A DNA stretch of 64,000 bases, taken from positions 86,680,194 to 86,744,193 of the forward strand of contig CM077002.1 in NCBI GenBank assembly GCA_039090855.1. Direction: 5' to 3'. The stretch is from Macrothele yani (lineage: Eukaryota; Arthropoda; Arachnida; Araneae; Macrothelidae). How positions within the stretch are numbered: position 1 is the stretch's first letter; each line of letters opens with the position of its first letter. Both the position numbers and the translations under genes were made by a program. Shown here in pieces: positions 11,390 through 22,214 of this stretch. The notes below the pieces were generated by a model. It was not told the DNA's origin. It searched no databases and worked only from the letters and a program-made list of their open reading frames with translations.

Positions 11390-12738
11390 AATCAGCGGCA
11401 ACGCTGCGGCGTTCTGCGTTATTGATCGTCGGGATAACATAGCGATAAAAAGAAAAATCGTAAGGTTGTAGTTCCGTATTTACCGTCGTTATCGCGATTT
11501 CTTTTATTGTATTATTCTGTAAGCTTTAATAATTGAAAAGTAATTTGTAAACATATAGTGTACGAGGTATTTTATCGTATTGTAGTTGTATCTGATGAGA
11601 AAAAACGCGTGTTTATGCCATATGTCAGTAGCGTGTATTAAAATCGTTGTTGTGTGTATCGGGCTTAATTTAGTAACCTTTCGTAATTAAAATCTTGCCT
11701 AGTATTAATATTTAGTTGGTTTTAGTATGAATCTTACTTGGTATTAACTAGTGATAGTATAATTCAGCGACTGATAGAAAAAGCGGGTCGGCGATCGCTC
11801 CGTAACGAAGTGACTTTCCTAAGTTAATTGCGCGTGCGCTATCGTCAATGATATTTAATAGTCATTTAGTAAAACAATAAAATTGTGGCTTAATGCATCA
11901 GGACAAAATAAGAAATCGTTGCTTTACGCGATTTTTTCGTAATTCCGATCGTCGTACCTGTAGCTAGAGAGAATTCGATTTTTATGCGTTACGAAGTTAA
12001 TTGTAACGATGTTCGTTAATGTTAGTTAATTTGTTTAATGAATTTTTGTAAAGGTGGTCTCCAAAAGTCTTTGTTCAGAAAGAAAGAACGAAAATGGCTA
12101 CAGTTTCTGGTGTCGCTTTTCTAAAAGCGATAAATTCGTAGAATGGCATCTGTGAGGACGTTTTCCCAGCTTTACCAGTGCAGAAAGTCCGATTTATTTA
12201 TGCTCTTGTTTGCTTCGAAAAGGCATTTTTCGCTTGGCACAGGAACACGTCAGGATTTGGGCGGAATTCTGCGAGGTTCACAGCAGCGCCCGTTTTCGTG
12301 GGTCAAAGTTCAAGCCTGACTCCGAGAAGATGCGAGCCAGCGATTTCTGGGAATTGCGTCTTTCTCTCCGCCTTCTGACTTAACTTCGGGCCAATTGCCT
12401 TCCGCCATTTCGGGCGCGTGCGCAAGGGATTCGGCGAGGAGCGGAGAATTTTTGCGTGCTGCTCGACACTTCGATACCAGACTTCGTAAGGGAGAGTCCC
12501 ACAATAAAAAAAAAAAATAAAAAAAATCGAGTAAAGGAGGGGAGTCCGCACGACGGACGTCCGGATGCCGAACCTGCCGTAACCTTCCAGCACCGGGACC
12601 GTGCGGCCGCGGTGGCCCAAGAACGGTAGGAACGAACCTTTTCTTTTCAAATTCTTTTCATGGCTCAAAATTTACTCTGCTGCCGAGATGGCGCGAAAAA
12701 GTGCTTGACATCGTCCCGAGGCAATAGCAGGCATTACG
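11390..12738. other. CpG-rich segment without a recognised gene
   Basis: CpG dinucleotides are clearly more frequent here (TCGTCGGG, GCGATCGC, CGGCCGCGG) than in the surrounding AT-rich sequence, and again at 18240-18430 across the hAT insertion. Open frames of up to about 120 codons exist at 12303-12668 (minus) but resemble nothing I know. It could be a promoter or 5' exon region of captured DNA, or merely an unmethylated element. Confidence 0.35.
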
Positions 12739-14034
12739 GCTCGTAACAGGGCCCGATTTACTATATGCGAGGCCCAGGGCACAAAACATTTTCGGGGCCC
12801 CCCTCCTTATTCTCTATCGACCAAATAATAGTCACTGTGTGCAGAGTAGCAGAATGTAGACGTACGTGCGTACGCTGATAGTTTCCAAATCATTAGCAGG
12901 TTTGCAGATAGTTTTTTCATGTAGATTAAAAAAATAAAAATACTAGGCCTATATACAGCGATTAAAACACTTACTCAACGCTTTACTCAGATTAATATAC
13001 TTAATTCTATTTTAACTGAAGAAAATTATTTTTCACATCTTCTGAGTTCTTTTGTTTTTACAGACATTTCTGGCCTCTAGATTTTATCAAGGCCTGTTTG
13101 TTCTCAATGTATACGCACTGTATTAAAAGTTTTGTTTACACAGAATTTAAATTTTATTGCCAGGTTCCTCTTTCAGTTGCCAATTAAATACAAATATTTC
13201 CTTATGCATTTTGTAAGTCCAGTATTTTTGAATTAACTTGTTGAAAATCATATTTATAATTTTTGAAGGTTCATTGATAGAACTGTGTTTCTGGATATAA
13301 AACTTTCTTTAATTAATCTCTTGTTTTTATGAGGTTCGTAGTCCAATATTTTAATATTTTGCCATAAAAGTCCATTTTACACACATTGCTGCACATTCAG
13401 TTAGAATGTACTATTTTGTCATCATTGGAATCTGTAATGTTCTAATAATTATTTGTTTTATTAATTTTCCTTTAAAATATCTTATTCTATTATCATGGTT
13501 TGCGGGTTGGCAGCGAGTCTTCTGTTTCAATAGCTGTGTACGCAGATACATTTTATTTTTATACAACTCTGGCTGTGCGGGTACAACTGGTTGATCAGTA
13601 GTTTGTGGTGTTAATGACCCTCATAGACTAACTATAACAATATATCTATGACAAAATGGATGGACATCTTAATTTTAGTGAATATTGTGGTCTTGCAATG
13701 TACTGATTCTTGCGTCTAGAACATGAGAACAATGCATCCAACAAAAAATGTGAACTAAAACAAGAAAAAAAAAAAATCCATGGTGACCTCCACTGGACTT
13801 CCTCATAAAAAGAGACGTGAAACTGCATAAACAATTGAAAAAGTGCTATGGGAACTCCTACTTTCAGCTTCATGGTTTCTACCAAGATCAAATCAGTGCA
13901 TCATGATCAATATATCAGAAAACTGCAAAACATAAAATTTTGTGTTGATGAGGAAGAGTCTGAGTTACAAAGCAAAAAAAAAAAGTAATAACAAAACAAA
14001 AAACATAATAATCTGAAAAGCTGAGGGGAACACC

Positions 14035-14998
14035 TAGTCCGGTTCAATTTTTAGTAAATGTGTTGTACTTCGGTATCCTAAATTATTTGGTCAGAAAAGT
14101 TGTAAAATTAAAAAAAAAAAAGCATATTAAAGATGTTTACCGAAACACTTACCTCCAAGTAGTCCAAGGAGGATGAGTAAACACACGCTGCGGCGACAAC
14201 CTGAAGCTTTGCTCTGTTGAAAGGAAGGTTTGCTGTGGCTGGGAATTCATGGGCAGAAGAGTACAACAGGAATCAGGTATGCTCTTGTCAGGAAAGAGTA
14301 ACAGAATATACTGCTACGCTAAAGAATGTAGTTTGTAATTTCTGTCTCACTTTTTAAAAAAACATGCAGAGACTGTCTTCGTTCTTTGGTATGTAATTCC
14401 GTGATACGAAATAGTAAGTATGCACATGCCTTTCTTGTTTCTAGAAAAGCGTTAGAGTAGGTGTCGCATTCTCTCTAACGGAAGTTAGATGGCAAGTCTC
14501 AAAGTGAAAGTTTGATTACTAAAAAAAAAGCTTCCACGGAGAAATGAGTTCATACATTCAGCATCAAAGAATCCCATGTGAAAAAAACAAGAAACTGTCC
14601 GATTGCGATGTCATGAACTGACACCGAAATTAACTATTTTCTGTAGCGTAGCACTACACTCTTTCCTGACAACAGCATACCCGGTTCCTGTTGTACTATT
14701 CCGCCCGTGAATGTCCTGGCTGCAGCGATCCTTCCTTTCAACGGAGCACAGCTTCATGTCAACGCCTCAGCGTTGTTTAAGGCCTCCCGCAGTGTCTGCT
14801 GACTCGTCATACTTGGAGTTCAAGTTTTTCGGTAAACATCTTTAATATTCATTCTAACAATGAAATTTTTTCACCATTTCCCCTTAAATTGCATATTTTA
14901 GAATCTGTACGTCACACTTTTTAGAAATTTTACAACTTTTCCGACCAAATAATTTACCACGCTAAACTACACATTTACCCAATTTTTACCAAAATCTA
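14035..14998. repeat. ~0.3-kb-arm imperfect inverted repeat (foldback)
   Basis: Left arm about 14035-14310 and right arm about 14640-14998 are reverse complements with scattered mismatches. Examples are AAATTATTTGGTC...AAAAGTTG against CAACTTTTC...GACCAAATAATTT, GATGTTTACCGAAA against TTTCGGTAAACATC, and GAACCGGGTATGC-like TGTTGTACT blocks. The centre is about 330 bp. It could be a foldback-type element or a nested MITE within the hAT. Confidence 0.75.
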
Positions 14999-15167
14999 AT
15001 GAGCACATAATGCCATGAATGTATAAATTGTCCAATGTCAAAACAAAACTGACAATACGATGACAAAGTACTGTGTTTGGGCACCAGATCTTTTTATTTG
15101 TAATAACTCGTTTACTATTCTTTATTTTTAGGAATGAATAAAAACAATTGAGAATTTACCTCCTATA

Positions 15168-17760
15168 TCAGGACGAAACAGTTGGGTTGAATATTTTTCT
15201 TCTACATTTCCTAGATGCAAAGTCATGTATCAGAGAATCATAATTTAAAGACTGTGTCACATCACTCTCCAAAGACAGCAGAGCTAATGATGCCAGTTTC
15301 ATTTGTCGCATGGTTGATCGTAAGGGATTTTTCAGTCTTTTCAGCAAAGAAAATGATCTCTCACTTGTACAATTTGAAATCGGTAATGTCATGAACATTC
15401 TAAGTGCAGTCTCAGTGTTTGGAAATGTGGCTTCTAAATTGTTTACCTTCAAAGTTTGCAGCATCTGGGGAATGGTTGCATGCTCCCCCATCATTGAGGA
15501 GAATTGCAAAAACTCATCTGCAAACTGGTCGTCAAGGTCATTGTTATAGTATTCCTGCAATGCTTTGGCACCTTCAAAAATTTCAGATCTTGATTTTTTT
15601 GTAAAAAATTCAAATTTTCTCATTATATTTTCATAAGCACTTTTTCTGCTTGAAAGCTGAGTGACTAAAGCATCACAAAGCACATAATAAACTTGAGTTC
15701 TAAATATATCCCTTGCACTGAGTTCTATATGTTCAATGTTACATTCATCTAGGTGTTTATTCTGGGGCACCTTCTTTCTTCGGGAATCATGACCATGGTA
15801 TTGCACATTTTCAGACACTAATGTTTGAGCTTCCTCTTCATAGACTTCAAAATTTTCCCTCACAAACTGAATGAATTCAATTAACGACTGGAAAATTTTA
15901 GGTACTTCAGAAATATTTCCTTTTGGATTCTGGCAAGTTTGATTTGCACAGTTTAATCTCTGAAGTATTGTGTCCCAAACTACTGTGCTGATCGATATTT
16001 CCATTGTTCTCATTTTCTTCAGCAGGGATTTTGCTTCATCTCTTGTCTGTGGAGAATCCAACATTTTCTGACAGAAATACTAAAACTTTCTCTATTTCAC
16101 GATAATTTTTCCTCACTGATCGTGTAGCTGCAGCATCTGCACACCATCTGGTAACTGACCGACTCTTCAGTGTGAGTGATGAATTTCCATGTGCTTCCTG
16201 GACTTTCTCCTGAAGCATCTTCCAACGACGAGTTGATGCAGAAAAAAAAGTATAGAGTTTTTGCAAAAATGTGAAAAAAGAGAGAACTTTACCACAACTA
16301 TGCTATTCACACCAACTAAATTTAAAGTGTGAGCAGAACATGGCACATATTCCGCTAGTGGATTGATTTCCCTAATGCATGTTTGAACACCAGAATACTT
16401 CCCAGACATGTTGCTGGCATTGTCATAGCTTTGGCCTCTGACATTCATAATATCCAAGCTAGCCTCCTGTAGAAAAGATATTTTATGGTATTTGTAATGT
16501 TTTCTGCAGTATGTCCATGGAATGGAATAAATGTGAAAAACCGTTCTTTTGCTTCACAATCTTTGTTGACATACCTTATGATAAAAGCCAGTTGATAAAA
16601 GCCAGTTGTGTAATGTCTAGAGTAGAGTCAACTATGACAGAAAAATATTTTGACATTGTTATGTCATCAGTGATGGCATTAAAAACACGTACAGCCATTA
16701 ATTCAACAAATTCATCCACACATGTTGAAGATAAGTAACTGGTGTTACCACTTCCTGGATTCCCTCAAATTTTTCCAAGTGTTGAGCTAAGAATGGATCA
16801 AATTCTGCAATTAATTCTAAGCAGCCCAGGAAATTTCCATTCTGAACAGATCCAATTGTTTCATCATCACCATACATTGGCAACCCACGAACTCAGAGAT
16901 ACTTAACTGTTGCAACAACTCTATGCAAAACATCTTGCCAGTACTTGGATTCATTCCGATACTGCATAACTATCTGACAGTCAATGCGTGCAGAAGCATT
17001 CATGCGTGATGAATAGTCACACACTGCTTGCCTGTGTATGTGTGAATTTTCATGCTCTGTAAGACGTTCACTAGTATGCTTTTAGTCAGAAAAACCTGTG
17101 GATCCTAATGCTGTAGTGCTCCTAGCATACAATTTGCACATCCAGCAGAATAGTAAACAAGTTGATGGGGATAAAAGAAGCCAGTCGCGTTTTACCTTCT
17201 CATTTTTTTTTATTCTGAAAAAATTACCTTCTATTAGGAAACGTTTTTTTTTTTTTTTTTTTTTTTTTTTATTGGAGGTTTAACGACCACCGTGAGCAAC
17301 TCAATGGGCTATAAGCAGTCGCCCGTCCCTAATTTAGGGAGACTGGTTCCAGGGAAGGGAGAGAGCCAGAGTCGTCAGACAAACACAAGACCCATGCCTG
17401 GCCGGGATTCGAACCCGGACCCCTTACAGACGAATGATCAGAGGCCAACGCCTTAGACCACTGCGCCACCGGGGCGGCAAAACGTTTTTTACCACAGATA
17501 TCCTTCCCTGTGAATGCCAGCAACTTCAAATCTTGGACTGGTGGATTGCTCAAAAAGCATTCGCGTACTTCTTCTGTAATTTCTCCCCATAAGGCAGGAT
17601 CCACTGCATTCATTGTGGAACTTGTGCTCTCTTCATTAGATAAATTCAAAAGATTTCCCAAATTAGGAGCATCTGTGATGTTAGATGATTCTGAAGTCAG
17701 ATTACTGGCTTCCAAGGACAAATTACACTCAAGAGACTCACCAGTAGTAAAATTCGACAA
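15168..17760 (-). pseudogene. ZMYM1-like hAT transposase, interrupted by a SINE and frameshifts
   Basis: Pieces in order from the 5' end: an acidic/serine-rich N-terminus (17760-17480), reading into KDICGKKR where the SINE interrupts; after the SINE the frame continues through a TTF-type zinc finger (CLLFCWMCKLY, then HENSHIHRQAVCDY, about 17240-17020). Next come a DUF4371-like core (VDSTLDITQL near 16620 and RGQSYDNASNMSGKYSGVQ near 16430) and SRSVTRWCADAAATRSV near 16150. Last is an intact 298-codon C-terminal frame (16064-15168) that includes the hAT dimerisation region LPISNCTSERSFSLLKRLKN. The ZMYM1/TTF group of hAT-like proteins often occurs as transposons in arthropods. At least three frame changes lie between 16885 and 16064, so no intact product is expected unless these are splice junctions, for which I see no convincing pairs. 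The start codon is not identified: an in-frame stop lies just upstream of 17760. Confidence 0.85.
17250..17479 (-). mobile_element. SINE copy 4, inside the hAT transposase coding region
   Basis: Complete: long T tract, tail motif ATTGGAGGTTTAACGAC, body, B box (GGATTCGAACCCGG on this strand) and head GGGGCGGC. The TSD is about AAACGTTTTTT (17239-17249, 17480-17490). It interrupts the transposase just after KDICGKKR. Confidence 0.93.
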
Positions 17761-18441
17761 CTAACTAAATTTGATTATATATAAAATTAACATATATTCA
17801 ACATTCCATCAGACTACAAAAAAGCAACGCAAAATACAACCAAGCAAGGAGGTTTTTGCCAACAAGCCTTCGTGGTTACAGTTACGTCAACAACAAGCAG
17901 TGTGCAGGAAGTTAAAGGATCAGTTGAGTTTAGGTGAGTTCGGAAACGCAAGAAAAGGCACGTGACTCAATGGAAGCGATCCTCGTTCTCAATGGCCACC
18001 TGAAGGCTATTAAACCACTGAAACTCATTAATGGCCACGTGTTTACGTGAAATTCGAAACTCAAACTCACTGCATGTAAGTACCACATCTATAAACACAT
18101 GACTCATGAGCATGCAAAAGTAAAAATAATAAATTTTGAATATACACACACAAAATTCCCATTAACTAAGTACACATTTAATTCAAATTTGGGGGCCCTG
18201 GGCACGTGCCCCGTGTGCCCTCCCATAAATCAGGGCCTGCCTCGTAACCCGCTCGGTAACATCGCTGCCGCCTGTCGCCGTGTGAGAGAGAGAAAGTCTC
18301 CTCAAAGGCCGGCATCGGGAGTAAGTAAGAAAAAGAATAAAAGAAAGGAAGGAGAAGAGGGAAAATCCTACCATGTCATCATAAGCGCATCAGGCCCCAT
18401 TTCCACGGCGTGCCGACTCTCGTAGCAACAGCACAAACACC

Positions 18442-18625
18442 AATTCCAATTCGGCATCAAAAGGAAAATTTAAAGAGGAGGAAAAATGTATGTTTGGAAT
18501 TAATGGTCTGGCCAGAACCAACAAATGTAATATAATTCCAATTCGGCATCAAAAGGAAAATTTAAAGAGGAGGAAAAATGTATGTTTGGAATTAATGGTC
18601 TGGCCAGAACCAACAAATGTAATAT
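18442..18625. repeat. perfect 92-bp tandem duplication (x2)
   Basis: 18442-18533 and 18534-18625 appear identical base for base, beginning AATTCCAATTCGGCATC. Identity implies a recent duplication or an assembly artefact. Confidence 0.95.
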
Positions 18626-19521
18626 AATGTCATTGTGTTTTTTTTTTGTAAAAATGTCTAGTTAATGCCAGTGACCAAAGAAATGGATTGAAGTATATTA
18701 ATTTTGGTTTTCTGTTAGAACAGGTTTTTTTCGTTAGCCCAAATGAGAGGAAAGTGACTTGACATTTTTGTTTGTTTGGTTTTTCTGTTACTGTAAAGTA
18801 AGAAAAATATTTTTCTAGGTAACTGACCAAAAGCAGTGCGTTGTAAAAAAAAAAAAGAAAATTTTAAAATGTCACTCTTAACCATCTAAATCTAAATTGT
18901 AAAGAGCATTTAGCTCAAGGTTCAACAGGTATCATATATGCACATCGAGCATTAAGCTCTTAACACTCTTTGAGTGAATGATCATATTCTTTGATGATTT
19001 TTGTAAGGCAGGCTGGTAACCAAATTGTGCCACTTACCTCCCTCATCCTCTAAACCACACAGGTGAAAACTACTTGGTTTGCAGACCAGGGTTTCTGAGA
19101 GGATTATTTAGGACTGTTAACATACTCTGGACTCTAAAATTCATAGCTAAATTCTTTTTTTTATTCAGCCTAGCCACCTAAAGTTTCCTTGTATTGAGTG
19201 TTTTTCCAACATGTGCCTGGGAGCACAAAATAAATTTATAGTTAACCTGGAACATATGTTTAATCAAATTATTTTGTGTCGTATGTGAATTTCTCTTGTC
19301 GGTGGTGGTGGAATCACCTTCCATTTACTGGGAGTTTTTAAGGATCGTACCTGGGGTGTTAGTCGTTGATAAAAAAAAATTCTTAATTGGGGTCCCTAGA
19401 TTGATCACCGGCCATTTTTCTTCTTTTTAAAAATAAAATTGTGTAATATTTGCATTTTTTCAGAAGTAAGTTCATCATCATAATATGATAATATTTTAAA
19501 CAACCAAACCACGTTGTATCA

Positions 19522-19602
19522 CCTGAGCAGGATTCGAACCCGGACCCCTTACGGACGAATGATCAGAGGCCAGCGCCTCAGACCACTGCGCCACCGGGGC
19601 GG
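19522..19602 (-). mobile_element. SINE copy 3, tRNA-like head half
   Basis: Contains GGATTCGAACCCGG (B box, reverse strand) and CCACTGCGCCACCGGGGCGG (A box side) and ends at the TSD CTATTATAGAAAGT (19603-19616). Partner of 10660-10813. Confidence 0.85.
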
Positions 19603-19654
19603 CTATTATAGAAAGTATGTTTTTAAATAAATTAGTCCTTTCATTACTTTTCTT

Positions 19655-19862
19655 TTTCTTTTTGATGTTTAAAAACCAGTGTGAGCAACTCAATGGGTTA
19701 TAAGCAGTCAACAGTCATTAATTTATAGTCACTGGTTCCAGGAAAGGGAGAGAGCCAGTGCCGCAAGACGAACACAACATCCATGCCTCATTGGGATTCA
19801 AACCAAGACCCATCTTGGACGAATGGTCAGAAGCCAGCACTTAGACCACTGCATCCTAGGGT
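19655..19862 (-). mobile_element. older diverged SINE copy
   Basis: Follows the family body (GTGAGCAACTCAATGGG, GTCACTGGTTCCAGG, AGAGAGCCAGTGCC) with many substitutions, including GGGATTCAAACC for the B box. Confidence 0.8.
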
Positions 19863-19869
19863 AGAGCCC

Positions 19870-20701
19870 ATACCTTACAATCTAAAATCAACAACAGAAA
19901 GTAATGTTATGTATATACATTTGTGAATTTCACACTCTTCTGACATCCCCCCCTGGAATGGTCAAAATTAATTTTCCTGTAATTCATAAAGTGAATTTGT
20001 TGCACTACAGGGAAAATGTATTTCAACCCTTCCAGGGAGGGGGCCAACTTAACATGTAAGCAGGAACAGCATATGGCCAGGAACAGAAGAACAGAATCGA
20101 AAATAACCTTGTTCTATGTCTGCTTCCATTTGTGATAAGAGGGTTAAAATACTTTTTTGAGATAAACAGCAAATTCAATAAAAACTGATGTGAAATATTT
20201 TGTAACAGTGACAAAGAAATTGTTCGATTTAATTGAGAAAGCATTGGTTCCTCCACCACTACTAGAAAAGCAGCTTTTTGCCTTCTATTGCAACTTTTTT
20301 TTTGTTCATTCATTTTCTGATATATATCCTTATTCCACATTAAACCCATACATAACACTCATATATAGCAACCTGCATGATTTAACTTCACCCTTTCAAA
20401 CTTGAATCCTTGCTTTGTTTTCATCAAAGATTGAAACAATGTGTTTATTTTGTTTATATGCCATGCAATCAGAACTGCTATCATGTGTCAGGAAAAATAT
20501 AAGTACAACAGCTGAATTTGCATGATACATCATATGTAGGTTGTATCACGAATGCAAACCTACATATGAACTATTTGGCTGTTGTCACAGCCAATGAGAG
20601 AGATCTATCTTGTTGGCTGTAGGCTGTTGTATAAATGGAGTGCACAAATTGCAGAAGGGTTGATTTCCTTGTTACTTTCTCAGTTTTTTGTAACTTTCCT
20701 A

Positions 20702-20739
<38 letters not shown>

Positions 20740-21960
20740 AAAAAAAGGTGGGCTTTTTTTTTTTTTGAAAATAAAAAAAAGTCCCAGACAAAATCCTAGA
20801 CTTTTTACTATTTACATTTTTTTTTTGCCAAAAAAGAAACGAAAAATAATTCCCGCTTACAAAATATGCTATTGGTTACATATTATGCAAGCAAAGCTGC
20901 ATAAGTAAAACTTTGGCAACTGTACATTAGAGAAATGAACAATACTATTTATTCACGTGTTGATGGCTGTCGAAAGTGCTTCATTTCTCAAGGATTGCAA
21001 CTTAATTTTTTGACGGTGTAAGAGGGGGAGAGATATTTGCTTGCTTGACATCTTTAGCTATAGCCAATGCAGATATCACTTTAGGATGATAGTGGCATTA
21101 GAGTGCCTCATTTACCCAACTTGTCTGCTTGTGACTGGATGTGACTTTGGCTTTAAGATGTCAAATGTGAGCAGTGCTCCAGATTTGGGTGGCAAAATTA
21201 CTCTGCAGGCCTGAATGGTCCCATTACTTGGGATACAGTTAAGGATACTTTGGTCTGTGTATTCTATTAGTAAAAGCTTTGGAAACATACATTCAGTTAT
21301 AGTCAAGTTATCAAATCTGTGTTACAACAATGGCCGGATCCTAAAAATTCCAACTGGTTTCTATAAATCTTAAATATTTGTCTAGCACTGTAATATGGGC
21401 CCATGTAGTTCACAGGATAATTAAAACTTTTTAATCTTGGAGGGGGGGTATTTCATTTATGCATTGGTCTCATTGAAATTCATCATAAAAAATTTAAATT
21501 TATCATACAATGTATGGTGTCTCATAGAGCCAGTTTGTAATACCGTGAGCATATCGCCCAGTATGTGCATGTGAATCACAATTTACAGGAAAACAACCTG
21601 TGTATTTTTTAGTTTCCTGTAAATGTGAAATTGTGTGCACAAATTACTTTCCTATAAGATATGAATTACTAATTTACAGGAGAGTAATTTCTTTATTCTT
21701 TGCTTTTTCTTTTTTAACAATCTGAAATTAAAAGCTTTTTGTTCTGCTGTGGATATAGTAAAGCTGTTATTACGCATCCATTTAAAAATAATCATAACTG
21801 ATAAAAGAAAAAAAATGTAGTGCTCATTACAGAATATTCAATGTGAGGATATAATCCTTAATCCTGTATGAATTAGACACTGCATTTTTTAATCATTTAT
21901 TTTATTGCACTTTGGTACCATGTAAAATGCTGGATTACCAGCAGTATTTCACTGTTGAAA
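19870..21960. other. AT-rich unassigned stretch with simple repeats
   Basis: Contains a (GT)n tract at about 20705-20738 and a short palindrome at about 20528-20568 (TCATATGTAGGTT...AACCTACATATGA). No coding region is recognised. Confidence 0.5.
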
Positions 21961-21980
21961 ATTAAACACACAGATAGCAT

Positions 21981-22038
21981 AGACTGCCTTGCACAAGAGA
22001 AAATAGTTGAGACTATTTTCTCTTGTTCAAGGCAGTCT
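21981..22038. repeat. near-perfect 27-bp hairpin with 4-nt loop
   Basis: Arm 21981-22007 (AGACTGCCTTGCACAAGAG...) pairs with 22012-22038 with one mismatch; the loop is TGAG. The size is similar to a small pre-miRNA-like or palindromic-element core, but no function is implied. Confidence 0.9.
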
Positions 22039-22214
22039 TGCACAAGGTATGACACTGTTGAGACTAATTTCAATCATCATATATCTTGTCAGACATAGTA
22101 GTGCATACAGAATTTCTTCAAGGGAGGGACCCAATAAAAATTCCATGGGACAAGCGCAAATGCATCATGTGCATATGTACCTACTCTGGCAAAATTAGAA
22201 ACAGTAAATGTATA

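Larger units (their letters stand above)
12747..18239 (-). mobile_element. autonomous-length hAT transposon of the ZMYM1/TTF zinc-finger type
   Basis: The left end is CAGGGCCCGATTTA and the right end, on the other strand, CAGGCCCTGATTTA; both are followed by GGGGCCCCC or GGGCCCCC stretches. The 8-bp TSD is GCTCGTAA (12739-12746) versus CCTCGTAA (18240-18247), 7 of 8 matching. 5.5 kb, encoding a transposase on the minus strand (15168-17760). A long foldback lies in the 3' third (about 14035-14998) and a SINE in the coding region (17250-17479). Confidence 0.88.
10814..19521. mobile_element. 8.7-kb insert that splits a SINE; TGAT...ATCA ends, 4-bp CCTG TSD
   Basis: It begins TGATCTGTTG and ends GTTGTATCA; CCTG flanks both sides (10810-10813, 19522-19525) and fits the SINE consensus on both sides. 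TG...CA with a 4-bp TSD fits an LTR-retrotransposon-type integrase or a Ginger-like transposase, but I see no LTR pair, integrase or RT. Without the hAT at 12747-18239 the insert is about 3.2 kb. Its own sequence comprises 10814-12738 (AT-rich, then CpG-rich from about 11390) and 18240-19521. It may be a non-autonomous element or captured host DNA. Confidence 0.6.

Noticed and set aside
12303..12668. Host gene exon on minus strand
   Set aside because: Frame follows CpG-rich sequence, shows no family motif and no clear splice sites; kept only as a CpG-rich segment.
10814..19521. LTR retrotransposon
   Set aside because: TG...CA ends and 4-bp TSD fit, but there are no direct LTRs, primer-binding site, protease, RT or integrase; left as unknown insert.
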